A DNA stretch of 64,000 nt, taken from positions 385,329 to 449,328 of the forward strand of contig NZ_LMUK01000041.1 in the NCBI RefSeq assembly GCF_009766005.1. Reading direction: 5' to 3'. The stretch comes from Bradyrhizobium sp. S69 (GTDB lineage Bacteria > Pseudomonadota > Alphaproteobacteria > Rhizobiales > Xanthobacteraceae). Under the pieces are notes generated by a model, which had not been told where the DNA came from, did not search any database, and was given only the letters and a program-made list of their open reading frames with translations. Positions 25,579 through 34,200 of the stretch are shown piece by piece. The position numbers and the translations under genes are program-made. The first letter of the stretch is position 1, and every line of letters begins with the position of its first letter.

Positions 25579-26418
25579 ATGCCCCAGCGTAGCGTGAAAA
25601 CGGATGATACTCTCGATGATTTCGACACGCGCGAGATCATGCTCGACGGCATCACAAAAAAGGTGCTGATCGCGGGCACAGGTCCGGCCGTCATCGTCAT
25701 GGCCGAAATGCCCGGCATCAGTCCGCAGGTGGCGCGTTTTGCCAGATGGGTGCGCGAGGCCGGATTTACGGTCTACCTGCCGTCTCTGTTTGGACGCGAC
25801 GGCGCGCTGCCGACCGCGGAGGAGGGCGCGGCCATATTCCAACGCGCGTGTGTCAGCGCCGAGTTCCGTGCACTCGCCGCCAATGTCTCGAGCCCAGTGA
25901 CGCAGTGGCTGCGCTGTCTTGCGAAACTGGCGCATCACGAATGCGGCGGCCCGGGGGTAGGCGCCATCGGCATGTGTTTTACAGGCAATTTCGCGCTGAC
26001 GATGATGCTTGAGCCATCCGTGCTGGCGCCGGTGCTTTCACAGCCGTCGCTTCCGCTCAATGACCCCGCCGGCATCGAAATTTCGCCCGAGGAGATTCAG
26101 GCGGTCCGAGCGCGGCTCGATCATGAGAACCTGACGGTCCTGGCCTACCGCTTTGAAGGCGATCCATTCTGTCGCGCCCAGAGATTCGCCGCTTACGCCG
26201 AGAAGCTCGGCAGCCGCTTTATCGGTCGCGTCCTGCCCGACAGCGCCGCCAATCCAGATGCTCCGCCGTTCTTCGCAAAACATGTGCCGAGCCCACACAG
26301 CGTTGTAACCGTGCATCTCGTTGACGAAGCCGGAGAGCCGACGATTAAAGCCCGTGACGAGATTTTGTCGTTCTTTGCCTACCGGCTTTCGGGTGGAGCC
26401 GTTCCTGCGGGGATGTGA
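25579..26418 (+). CDS. Dienelactone hydrolase family protein
   Basis: 279 residues in an alpha/beta-hydrolase fold. The nucleophile elbow GAIGMCFTGNFAL holds Cys133, the Cys-for-Ser replacement characteristic of dienelactone hydrolases. A candidate acid lies in RFEGDPFC and the His in PSPHSVVT. AEMPGISPQVARFARWVREA precedes it. The enzyme would open a lactone in an aromatic-catabolic or related route, though the substrate is unproven. ATG 25579 is preceded by GGAGGAGG; a GTG at 25570 is less likely. It follows the TetR regulator. Confidence 0.9.
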   Translation: MPQRSVKTDDTLDDFDTREIMLDGITKKVLIAGTGPAVIVMAEMPGISPQVARFARWVREAGFTVYLPSLFGRDGALPTAEEGAAIFQRACVSAEFRALAANVSSPVTQWLRCLAKLAHHECGGPGVGAIGMCFTGNFALTMMLEPSVLAPVLSQPSLPLNDPAGIEISPEEIQAVRARLDHENLTVLAYRFEGDPFCRAQRFAAYAEKLGSRFIGRVLPDSAANPDAPPFFAKHVPSPHSVVTVHLVDEAGEPTIKARDEILSFFAYRLSGGAVPAGM

Positions 26419-26430
26419 TTTTGAGCGGGG

Positions 26431-26526
26431 GCAGCCCGTAGGATGGGTTGAGCCCTTCGCGAAACCCATCACATGAGGAGCCGGAATTGATGGGTATCGC
26501 TTCGCTCCACCCATCTTACGGGCTGC
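26431..26526. repeat. Palindromic intergenic repeat
   Basis: GCAGCCCGTAGGATGGGT (26431-26448) pairs with ACCCATCTTACGGGCTGC (26509-26526), one mismatch, around GCGAAACCCATCA and TGATGGGTATCGC. Decayed pieces (AACCCATCATAT, GATGGGTATTGC) recur at about 27670-27710. Confidence 0.7.
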
Positions 26527-26583
26527 GCTCTTGATGGTTGCATTTCCATCGCATGCATGTCATGCGCTCGATGTGCAGAAACG

Positions 26584-27171
26584 ATGATGCTTGGATTTCC
26601 AACGATGTCATACATGTCGGCGAGCAGGAGATTGTCAGGTAGCCTCTCGGTCGTTTGCATGGCCCTCATCATTGGCGCAGCTCATGGCCAGGCGGAGCTG
26701 CCGTCAGCGCGACGGGCGAAGGTGCAGGCTTCCGCCGTTCCAAAGGCAACGCGTGCCAGCACCGCCCCCGCAACTGCCGCCTCGCCAGCTGCTGGTGTCG
26801 CGCCCGGCAATATCAGACAAGCGATAGCACAAATGCTCGAGCCCACTCTCGGCTATCGAACCTACCTGGACGGAGAAGCGCCCAAGCTGCTCGAACCGCA
26901 ATTCGCGGGCCCCGTTCAAGGGAGGACGTTTCTGTTTCGATCGCCCGTGACATACTATTGCGTGTCGGCCAAACTCGACATTTTTCCATTTCCCACGCAA
27001 CGGGTCGCGATGCTGACCCTCGAGTCCGATCCGAATGGAAAGTCGGTCGTTAAAAGCACGATCGGCCTGAACAATGTTCCATACGGCTGCATGAGAGTGC
27101 GGTATGAACCCTTTCCCGAACTGGCCGCCTTGCGGCAGAAGCGACGGCAGGGACTTGGCAAGCCGGATTGA
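26584..27171 (+). CDS. Secreted hypothetical protein
   Basis: About 195 residues. A signal peptide ends near AHGQAE; an Ala/Ser/Thr/Pro-rich linker of about 45 residues follows, then a globular part with GYRTYLDGEAPKLLEPQF, VTYYCVSAKLDIFPF, KSTIGLNNVPYGCMRVRYEP and two Cys that could form a disulfide. I do not recognise the family. The start is uncertain: 26557, 26584 and 26605 are all in frame. It is probably a periplasmic protein. It stands alone at the left edge of the accessory island. Confidence 0.65.
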   Translation: MMLGFPTMSYMSASRRLSGSLSVVCMALIIGAAHGQAELPSARRAKVQASAVPKATRASTAPATAASPAAGVAPGNIRQAIAQMLEPTLGYRTYLDGEAPKLLEPQFAGPVQGRTFLFRSPVTYYCVSAKLDIFPFPTQRVAMLTLESDPNGKSVVKSTIGLNNVPYGCMRVRYEPFPELAALRQKRRQGLGKPD

Positions 27172-27320
27172 TTTCTGCGAACAGGTAAATCGTCGTCTAT
27201 CTGCCAACGGAGGGTGCCGAGGGTCGTTTTTCAAAACGCAAGATTGGCGTCGGCCAATCCGCCTACGAGTTCGTCGGGCCAGGATTGTTAATTGCCGCCA
27301 TCGATCGCGAGGCGCAGAGC

Positions 27321-27408
27321 AGCGTAGGGCGGATCAGCGGAGCGTAATCCGCCATCTTCGCTGAGTTGGAAAACGGCGGGTTACGCTGCGCTAATCCGCC
27401 CTACGAGC
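27321..27408. repeat. Palindromic repeat with AATCCGCC arms, copy A
   Basis: GTAGGGCGGATCAGCGGAGC and GCGCTAATCCGCCCTAC form the outer arms; TAATCCGCC and GGCGGGTTA form the inner ones. Decayed relatives lie near 28446-28540, 29166-29233 and 29859-29899, that is, between each of the next genes. Confidence 0.65.
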
Positions 27409-27624
27409 TCCACGTCCGGCCAGCAGGCTCGCGATGGAGATATCTTCGTCGATGGCCTCCCAATGCAGGCCGACGCGGCTCAACTCGACTTGCTCGCGCT
27501 CGGAAGACGTCGCGTGTAGCAGCCGCGGAAACCATGCCAGCGGCACGCCGAGCGTCCGTCCGTCGGACAACTCGACCCACATCGCGTGTTCGTCAAATCG
27601 AACGCTGGTCGCAGAAGTGGTCAT
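27391..27624 (-). CDS. DUF2442 domain-containing protein
   Basis: 77 residues: SVRFDEHAMWVELSDGRTLG then VPLAWFPRLLHATSSEREQV and LHWEAIDEDISIASLLAG. This is the DUF2442 pattern, a small beta-rich protein often encoded next to DUF4160 or toxin-like genes. No DUF4160 partner is seen here. Its 3' end runs into the repeat at 27321-27408. The function is unknown; a toxin-antitoxin role is only a guess from other genomes. Confidence 0.85.
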   Translation of the reverse strand: MTTSATSVRFDEHAMWVELSDGRTLGVPLAWFPRLLHATSSEREQVELSRVGLHWEAIDEDISIASLLAGRGARRAD

Positions 27625-27819
27625 GCCAAGCCTTCAACAGAATCCGCGGGATGGTTGGAGCTCTTTGCAACCCATCATATAAAAAAAGCGGAATAGATGG
27701 GTATTGCTAAGAAATTCGGTCAATCTTACTGACCTAATAAAAAAATTCGGAGGCACTTGATATGGTAATGGCAAGGAGTACGTATACTAAATAGGCTAAT
27801 TAAGCCGCGGGGAATTGTC

Positions 27820-28443
27820 GTGTTCGATTACAAGACCGACGAAACGCTGGAAGAAATTGGTCGCGGTTTTCTAAGGAAAATCGGACTTGAGCATGCTGTT
27901 CGCCCTGACATGCTGACGATAATTATGAAAATCAAAGGCTTCGACGGTGGCTTTAACTATCGACGCGTGCCTGACGCCCAGCTCCCGAATGCTGAGGCTC
28001 ACTGGTTCTCGGATGACCGTGAGCTGACCATGCGCGAGAGCATTTTTGTGGGGATTCAGCGCGACGAACCGCGGCCTCGTTTCACGGTGGCGCATGAAAT
28101 TTCGCACTATGCCTTGGGACATAAGGGTTTCCTAAATCGCTCCACCAACCAAATGCATAAGAATATTTCGAGCAGCTTGGTCAAGCATCAAGAATCGGAG
28201 GCTAACCGCCTCGCAGCGATCCTCCTGGCTCCTGAGCACCTCGTGCCAGAGGATGCTACTGCCGAGCAGATTGAGACTAAATTTGGCTTGAGCATTACCG
28301 CTTCTCTGTTGCGCAAAGAAGAGATCGACCGCATCCGACGACGCAGGCGAGGCGAACTTCGTCCGCTTCCAGAGTCTGTTCGCGAATTTCTTCGTCAGGC
28401 AAAGCGGGAAGGGATGACCATCCGCACGAACCTTGATGATTAG
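27820..28443 (+). CDS. ImmA/IrrE family metallo-endopeptidase
   Basis: 207 residues. FTVAHEISHYALGH contains the zinc motif His92-Glu93-x-x-His96, and the third ligand Glu127 falls in QESEANRLAAILLAP. This is the hallmark of ImmA/IrrE (COG2856) peptidases, which cleave phage or stress repressors. No HTH repressor gene is adjacent, so its target is unknown. It starts at GTG 27820 after GGGGAA. Base composition is lower in GC than the surrounding genome, suggesting acquisition. A TATACT box lies 30 bp upstream. Confidence 0.9.
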   Translation: MFDYKTDETLEEIGRGFLRKIGLEHAVRPDMLTIIMKIKGFDGGFNYRRVPDAQLPNAEAHWFSDDRELTMRESIFVGIQRDEPRPRFTVAHEISHYALGHKGFLNRSTNQMHKNISSSLVKHQESEANRLAAILLAPEHLVPEDATAEQIETKFGLSITASLLRKEEIDRIRRRRRGELRPLPESVREFLRQAKREGMTIRTNLDD

Positions 28444-28445
28444 CC

Positions 28446-28540
28446 CGTAAGGCGCAACAGCGAAGCGCGTTGCGCCGATTCGGATTCGTGAACGGCGGAT
28501 TACGCCGGCGGCTAACCGGCCCTGCGTGCTGAGGTGCCTT
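28446..28540. repeat. Decayed repeat, copy B (AATCCGCC family)
   Basis: Contains the dyad GCGCAACAGCGAAGCGCGTTGCGC and then GGCGGATTACGCCGGCGGCTAA. It fills most of the gap between the metallopeptidase and the HEPN-like gene. Confidence 0.45.
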
Positions 28541-28581
28541 CGATTTATGGGCCGTGACTGAATTCTCAAAGCCAGGAACAA

Positions 28582-29160
28582 ATGATGTCCGATCCATGGG
28601 ATCCGCCTCCATTACCTCGCCATGGCGATGATTCGGCAAGCGTCACTCACGAATGGTTCGGAAGGGCGGTGGGGCAGTGGGTGCACGTCGAGTTTCAGTT
28701 GGCGTTGCTGTATTCCTTGTTTGTCGGTCGCCCCCGGCACGGAGAGGCAGTGAAGGAGTTTGGTGCTGGCGTTACCTTCAGGCAGAGGCTCGATCGTTTG
28801 CGTTCGAAGGCGGAGAGATTTTTCGCGGGGAGGGAACTAAAGAGGCTCGAGACCGAATTCCAGGCGATCTGCGTGGCAGCCGAGGGATTCGCCAGGCGGC
28901 GAAACGAAGTCGCTCATTCCGTGGTTTTTCCGAGCGTCTTTCTGCCTTCGTTCGTCGAGGATCGGCTTGGAGGTTTCGACGGTCGGTGGGCTTTGGCGCC
29001 GCCGTACTATTCGCTGAAGGATTTTGACGACCAAGGTTTTCCGAAGTACGCCTACACGTCGCGCCAATTGAATGCGTTGGTCAACCGGTTTGCCGAGTTC
29101 AAGAAGCGGATAGAGGACTTGGAAGTCGAATTGCTCGACGAAGCTCGTAGGGAGAATTAA
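28582..29160 (+). CDS. HEPN-like hypothetical protein
   Basis: 192 residues, mostly helical. EWFGRAVGQWVHVEFQLALL forms an amphipathic helix; then RQRLDRLRSKAERFF and, near residue 107, RRNEVAHS. Arg107-x4-His112 matches the Rx4-6H motif of HEPN ribonuclease-like domains, and the C-terminal helix (FAEFKKRIEDLEVELLDEA) is coiled-coil like. I cannot name the family. It may be a nuclease toxin or an adaptor. It sits alone between decayed repeats in the low-GC island. Confidence 0.75.
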   Translation: MMSDPWDPPPLPRHGDDSASVTHEWFGRAVGQWVHVEFQLALLYSLFVGRPRHGEAVKEFGAGVTFRQRLDRLRSKAERFFAGRELKRLETEFQAICVAAEGFARRRNEVAHSVVFPSVFLPSFVEDRLGGFDGRWALAPPYYSLKDFDDQGFPKYAYTSRQLNALVNRFAEFKKRIEDLEVELLDEARREN

Positions 29161-29165
29161 CCGAA

Positions 29166-29233
29166 GGCGTAAACCGCCGCCGTGGCTGAAGGGTTAGGGA
29201 CGAATTGCGCCGCGCTAATCCGCCCCTACGGGC
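29166..29233. repeat. Decayed repeat, copy C (AATCCGCC family)
   Basis: AGGCGTAAACCGCCGCCG and GCGCGCTAATCCGCCCCTAC-like arms separate the two HEPN-like genes. Confidence 0.45.
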
Positions 29234-29256
29234 TGGAATCCAACTTACGCGTCTTA

Positions 29257-29808
29257 TCAGCAGGAGGGGACGGTCAAATTCTGCACGAATGATCCCAAAC
29301 CCTCCGGGCGGGGATATTTTTTCCCGAGAAATTCGAGAATCTTAACATTCAATCCGAAGGCCCAAGATCGGACAATGTCGCTGTAAGCCTTCTCTTCATC
29401 TCTTGGAACGCTCGCGATATCGAATTCCGCCTGAATGTGAACCTTGTTGCGATACTTTCTGAGTTTATGAAGCTCGTCGTAAACGTCTGCGCCGAGATCG
29501 TCTAATAGTTTGTATTTCTTCGACACGTCGATTATGACCGCGAATTTCTCAACCGTCTTCTTTTCGATCTCTGCGCGATCTGCTTCCAAGATATTGGGCA
29601 CACCCTCGCGTGTAAAACTCCGTGCGCGGTAGAAAATTTGGGAAAGGGCTGCCTCTATTATGGAACCGATCTGCACGACGATAAGTTTGTTATAGACGCT
29701 GCCGGCCTCTGCAAGCTTGCATAACAGGCTAGAATTGTAGACGAGGTTGTCACCGACTTTGAAATCGCCAATGAAATTGCTTTGAATCTCGATTGTCTTT
29801 ACCGGCAT
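29257..29808 (-). CDS. HEPN-like hypothetical protein
   Basis: 183 residues, helical, Lys-rich and low in GC. Central helices: KLIVVQIGSIIEAALSQIFY then KFAVIIDVSKKYKLLDDLG. Arg117-x6-His124 in KLRKYRNKVHIQ fits the Rx4-6H motif of HEPN domains, and the preceding DELHKL resembles the usual helix before it. It shares no obvious identity with the HEPN-like protein at 28582. It could be a toxin, an RNase or an adaptor. It lies just downstream of the nuclease-like operon on the same strand, with an 85-bp gap holding a decayed repeat. Confidence 0.75.
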   Translation of the reverse strand: MPVKTIEIQSNFIGDFKVGDNLVYNSSLLCKLAEAGSVYNKLIVVQIGSIIEAALSQIFYRARSFTREGVPNILEADRAEIEKKTVEKFAVIIDVSKKYKLLDDLGADVYDELHKLRKYRNKVHIQAEFDIASVPRDEEKAYSDIVRSWAFGLNVKILEFLGKKYPRPEGLGSFVQNLTVPSC

Positions 29809-29858
29809 CGTCTATCCTCGCTTGCGAGAGCATCCCAGAACAAAAAATTTGCGGTTTT

Positions 29859-29899
29859 GTCGATGAGCGCGGAATTACGCTCCGCTAATCCGCCTATGA
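29859..29899. repeat. Decayed repeat, copy D (AATCCGCC family)
   Basis: GATGAGCGCGGAATTACGCT then CCGCTAATCCGCCTATGAG is a short remnant of the same arm sequence. It overlaps the end of the nuclease-like gene. Confidence 0.4.
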
Positions 29900-30574
29900 G
29901 CTTTCTTGGGCGATGAAGTTTGCGAACACCTTCTCAAAGAGTCCCCGCATCACGTCAACGTTGTGTGGAATGGTTGGAGTGAAGCCGAGATCGAATCCGA
30001 TCGTATGTTTGGATAAAAGCTTTGCAATACTCTTTGAAGGCGAGGTTGCAATGAAGAAGCGGTTCAGTCGTTGGATTTCATTACAAAGGCCCAAGAACGC
30101 ACGACCAAGGCCTAAGCCTAGCGTCGAACCCACATAATATTTGGCTTCAACCGACATAATTACTTTCGAGGCGCGGGGTAGTGCGTTTTTCGACCGGCAT
30201 ATGTCGGCTTCAGTCTTAAAGAGAATAGCTACATCACATTCGTGACGCACTTTCGATCTTCCTTCAACGTAAATGCCTATGTGAGCTTCGAGCGGAGTGC
30301 ATGTTGGAAATTGAATTTCTGCGTGACAGTAGTTCTTCGAATTCCACCAAATCTCGCCCGGAGAAGTGCGGAAGTAAAATGTGCTGGTGGGGTTATTGCC
30401 GAAAACGTCTTTGAATAGAATTGTCGCACCTTTGTTACGAGCCGCATCGAGCACGACTGTCCAAATATATGCTTCATAAAGGTCATCGCCGTTTGATCCG
30501 GCCGTAAGATTCGGGGAGAGCGCGCCAGAAAGCGCAGCTTTAATATCGGCGATCAAACCTAGTCTAATCGTCAT
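29894..30574 (-). CDS. PD-(D/E)XK nuclease-like protein
   Basis: 226 residues. Glu34 in DLYEAYIWTV, Asp114 in HECDVAILFK and Glu143-x-Lys145 in VIMSVEAKYYVG form the sequence pattern of the PD-(D/E)XK nuclease fold. GRSKVRHECDVA is a typical beta-hairpin before the Asp. The C-terminal half (LGRAFLGLCNEIQRLNRFFI) is helical. It probably is a DNA or RNA endonuclease; no restriction methylase or helicase is adjacent. Its ATG overlaps the stop of the upstream gene by 4 bp (ATGA), so the two are translated together. The GC content is visibly below that of the flanking genes. Confidence 0.72.
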   Translation of the reverse strand: MTIRLGLIADIKAALSGALSPNLTAGSNGDDLYEAYIWTVVLDAARNKGATILFKDVFGNNPTSTFYFRTSPGEIWWNSKNYCHAEIQFPTCTPLEAHIGIYVEGRSKVRHECDVAILFKTEADICRSKNALPRASKVIMSVEAKYYVGSTLGLGLGRAFLGLCNEIQRLNRFFIATSPSKSIAKLLSKHTIGFDLGFTPTIPHNVDVMRGLFEKVFANFIAQESS

Positions 30575-31062
30575 TTGTTTACGTCTTCTGTCAGTTGCTT
30601 TAGATAGTCCTCGGCATGAACGATTATGGATCTCTGAGTTGTTAGATCACTGACGCGATATTGATGTTCAATGACTCCGGTCTCTCCCGGGACAAAACAA
30701 ATTTGTCCATTGCCTATGTTTAACGCAGTAGCGAGAGCATCTTGAATTTCAATCGCGCCAATTACGACAGCGCGTACCGCTGAAACCGCGATGTCGAACT
30801 TTTCATATGGCGAGTAATCTACGCGAACTAGAAATTCGGCGCTTTGTCTTTTAGGGGGCGCTGATCCAGAGGTAATTTCTGCTGCGTCCCGGAATGTGCC
30901 TACAACTGGAGATACTTTGGTATCTGAAGTCGCAATGCGTTTGAGTTCAGTTTTACCAAGGACAGCCTCTTCCTCTATTTGTTGAGCAACCCAGTCGAGC
31001 TTGTTCTCCCTGAGCCACCGTACGAGTGCCTCATAGGCTTCGGTGGCTGATTCTTGGGACAA
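30571..31062 (-). CDS. Hypothetical protein, partner of the nuclease-like gene
   Basis: 163 residues. The N-terminal ATEAYEALVRWLRENKLDWV is helical, the middle (LKRIATSDTKVSPVVGTF) is variable, and the C-terminal half (EFLVRVDYSPYEKFDIAVSA, then EIQDALATALNIGNGQI) looks like an alpha/beta domain. No known family recognised. It overlaps the next gene by 4 bp, so it may be an antitoxin-like, immunity or target-recognition partner for the nuclease-like protein; this is inference from coupling only. It is the first gene of the operon and is preceded by an AT-rich spacer. Confidence 0.7.
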   Translation of the reverse strand: MSQESATEAYEALVRWLRENKLDWVAQQIEEEAVLGKTELKRIATSDTKVSPVVGTFRDAAEITSGSAPPKRQSAEFLVRVDYSPYEKFDIAVSAVRAVVIGAIEIQDALATALNIGNGQICFVPGETGVIEHQYRVSDLTTQRSIIVHAEDYLKQLTEDVNK

Positions 31063-31150
31063 GGCGTTGCCTTTCTTAAAAATTTTTAAGCTGATCTAAA
31101 TACACTAACATCTTATAGTTGTAATAGCGTTACGAGTTCTGGTTCAAGTC

Positions 31151-31180
31151 AAAAAAAGGGGGCGGCCTTTAGGCCACCCT
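31151..31180 (-). terminator. Rho-independent terminator of nrdJ
   Basis: On the minus strand GGTGGCC-TAAA-GGCCGCC forms a GC-rich stem followed by CCC and seven T (the A-run 31151-31157 on the plus strand). It lies 53 bp beyond the nrdJ stop codon. Confidence 0.75.
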
Positions 31181-31188
31181 CTCTTAGT

Positions 31189-31220
31189 CGTGGATGCCCG
31201 GGTCAAGCCCGGGCATGACG
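31189..31220. repeat. Short palindrome, half-copy of the 18556 repeat
   Basis: CGTGGATGCCCGGGTCAAGC followed by CCGGGCATGACG. Same blocks as one side of the repeat at 18556-18646. It sits between the nrdJ stop and its terminator, so it would be transcribed. Confidence 0.5.
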
Positions 31221-31232
31221 ATTAACGTCGGA

Positions 31233-34200
31233 TCACGAACACCCCGTCGTGCTTCCACACGTATCGCACTTCATACAAGTCCCATTCCGCACCAGCGAGA
31301 AGTGCCCGCATTCGCCGCACATTTCGCCTTCGTAGCCTTTTGCCTTGGCTTCGGCGCGGCGCTCGGCCTTGCTCGGCTGGGCTGCTTGCGCGGCGCCCGC
31401 CTTGCTCCATTGCAGGGCTTCGAGCTTTTCGGTCGGCGACAGATCGTGCTGGGGTTCCTGCTTCAGCGCGACCGCGCCTTCGTGGGCGTCGCCGTGGCGG
31501 GCGGTGGCGCCGTGGGCGGCCATCGTGGTGACGTTGCTGGTGCCGCGCGCCTCGGTCTCGGGCGTCGCGACGTTGCGCATGACGACGAGGTTGTCGGTGC
31601 GCGAACGGGTCAGGCCCTTCGACAGATATTTGTTGTTCGGCTGCTCCGGCTGCTTGCCTTCCTCGACACCCTTGCCCATCGCATCGAAGTTGGACTCCGA
31701 GGGATCGACATGGGCGAGGTCGAAGCGCGACATGTAGCTGACCGCGAGTTCGCGGAACACATAGTCGAGGATCGAGGTCGCATACTTGATTGAGTCGTTG
31801 CCCTGCACCGGGCCCGCGGGTTCGAAGCGGGTGAAGGTGAAGGCGTCGACATATTCCTCCAGCGGCACGCCATATTGCAGGCCGAGCGATACCGCGATGG
31901 CGAAATTGTTGATGAAGGAGCGCAGCGCAGCACCTTCCTTGTGCATGTCGATGAAGATCTCGCCGATCCGGCCATCGTCATATTCGCCGGTCCGCAAGTA
32001 AACCTTGTGGCCACCGACCACGGCCTTTTGCGTGTAGCCCTTGCGGCGATCCGGCATCTTCTCGCGCTCGCGCATCACCACGATACGCTCGACCAGTTTC
32101 TCGACGATCTTTTCCGAGACCTGGGCGGTACGGGCCGCCATCGGCTTGTCGTAGAACGCCTCGACCGCATCGTCCTCCTCGTCCTCGTCGCTGATGAGCT
32201 GCGAGTTGAGCGGCTGCGACAGTTTTGAGCCGTCGCGATAGAGCGCGTTGGCCTTCAGCGCCAGCTTCCACGACATCAGGTAGGCGGACTTGCAATCCTC
32301 CACCGTGGCGTCGTTCGGCATGTTGATGGTCTTGGAGATCGCGCCCGAGATGAACGGCTGCGACGCCGCCATCATGCGGATGTGGCTTTCCACCGAGAGA
32401 TAACGCTTACCGACCTTGCCGCAGGGATTGGCGCAGTCGAACACGTTGTAGTGCTCGGCCTTCAGATGCGGTGCGCCTTCCACCGTCATCGCGCCGCAGA
32501 TGTGGACGTTGGCGGCCTCGATCTCGCGCTTGGTGAATCCAACCGCGGCGAGCAGGTCGAAACCCGGTGCCGCAATGGCTTCCGCGCCGATGCCGAGGGT
32601 GTCGCGAATGAAGTCCTCGCCAAAGGTCCATTTGTTGAAGGCGAACTTGATGTCGAACGCGGTCGGCAGCGCCGCTTCCACCTTGGCAATGGCTTCATCG
32701 GTGAAGCCCTTGGTCTTCAGGGTGGAGACGTTGATGCCGGGGGCGTTGGAGAGCGAGCCGTGGCCGACGGCATAGGCTTCGATCTCGGCGATGTCGCTCT
32801 CGCGGTAGCCGAGCGTGCGCAGCGCTTCGGGCACGGCGCGGTTGATGATCTTCCAGTAGCCGCCGCCGGCGAGCTTCTTGAATTTCACCAGTGCAAAGTC
32901 AGGCTCGATGCCGGTGGTGTCGCAATCCATCACCAGACCGATGGTGCCGGTCGGCGCCACCACGGTGGTCTGCGCGTTGCGGAAACCATGTTGTTCGCCG
33001 AGCTCCAGCGCCTGATCCCAGGCGAACTTGGCGCGCTCAACGACGTTGACTTGAGGGACGCTGCCGAAATCGAGCGGCACCGGATTGACCGCGAGGCCTT
33101 CATAGCCGCGCGATTCGCCATGCGCGGCGCGGCGATGGTTGCGGATCACCCGCAGCATGTGGGCTGCGTTCTTCTTGTAGCCGGGGAAGGGGCCCAGTTC
33201 GCGGGCCATCTCGGCCGAGGTGGCGTAGCTGGTGCCGGTCATGATCGCGGTCAGCGCTCCGCACAGTGCGCGGCCTTCCTTGGAGTCATACGACAGGCCC
33301 ATGGTCATCAGGAGACCGCCGATATTGGCAAAGCCGAGGCCGAGCGTGCGGAATTCGTAGGACAATTCCGCGATCGCCTTCGACGGGAACTGCGCCATCA
33401 TCACCGAGATTTCCAGCACCACGGTCCAGAGACGGCACAGATGCTCGTATGATTCGACGTCGAACAGCTTTGTCGAGGTGTTGTAGAAGGTGATGAGGTT
33501 GGCGGAGGCCAGGTTGCAGGCGGTGTCGTCCAAGAACATGTATTCCGAGCACGGATTCGAAGCGCGGATGTCGCCGGACGCCTTGCAGGTGTGCCAGTCG
33601 TTCATGGTGGTGTTGAAGTGCAGGCCGGGATCGGCCGATGCCCAAGCGGCGTGACCGATTTTCTCCCAGAGGTCGCGGGCCTTCAGCGTCTTCGTCACCT
33701 TCTTATTGGTGCGGCCGATCAGGTTCCAGTCGCCATCGGTTTCCACCGCGCGCAAAAAGTCGTCCTTCAGCGAGACCGAGTTGTTGGAGTTCTGGCCGGC
33801 CACCGTCAGATAGGCTTCCGAATCCCAGTCGGTGTCGTAGACCGGGAAGTCGATCTCCTTGTAGCCTTGCCGGGCGAACTGGATCACGCGCTTGATCATG
33901 CCGTCGGCGACCATCGAGCGTCGCGCCAGCTTGATCTCACGGCGCAGCGCCGGGTTCTTCTCGGGGTCAAAACAGTCGTCGCCCGAGCCCTCGCAATTGA
34001 CGCAGGCCTTCAGTACCGCCTTCAGATGCCGCTGGTTGAGCTTGGAGCCGGTCACGAGCGCGGCGACCTTCTGCTCCTCCTTCACCTTCCAATCGATATA
34101 GGTCTCGATATCGGGATGGTCGGCGTCGACCACGACCATCTTGGCCGCGCGTCGCGTGGTGCCGCCGGACTTGATGGCGCCGGCGGCGCGGTCGCCGATC

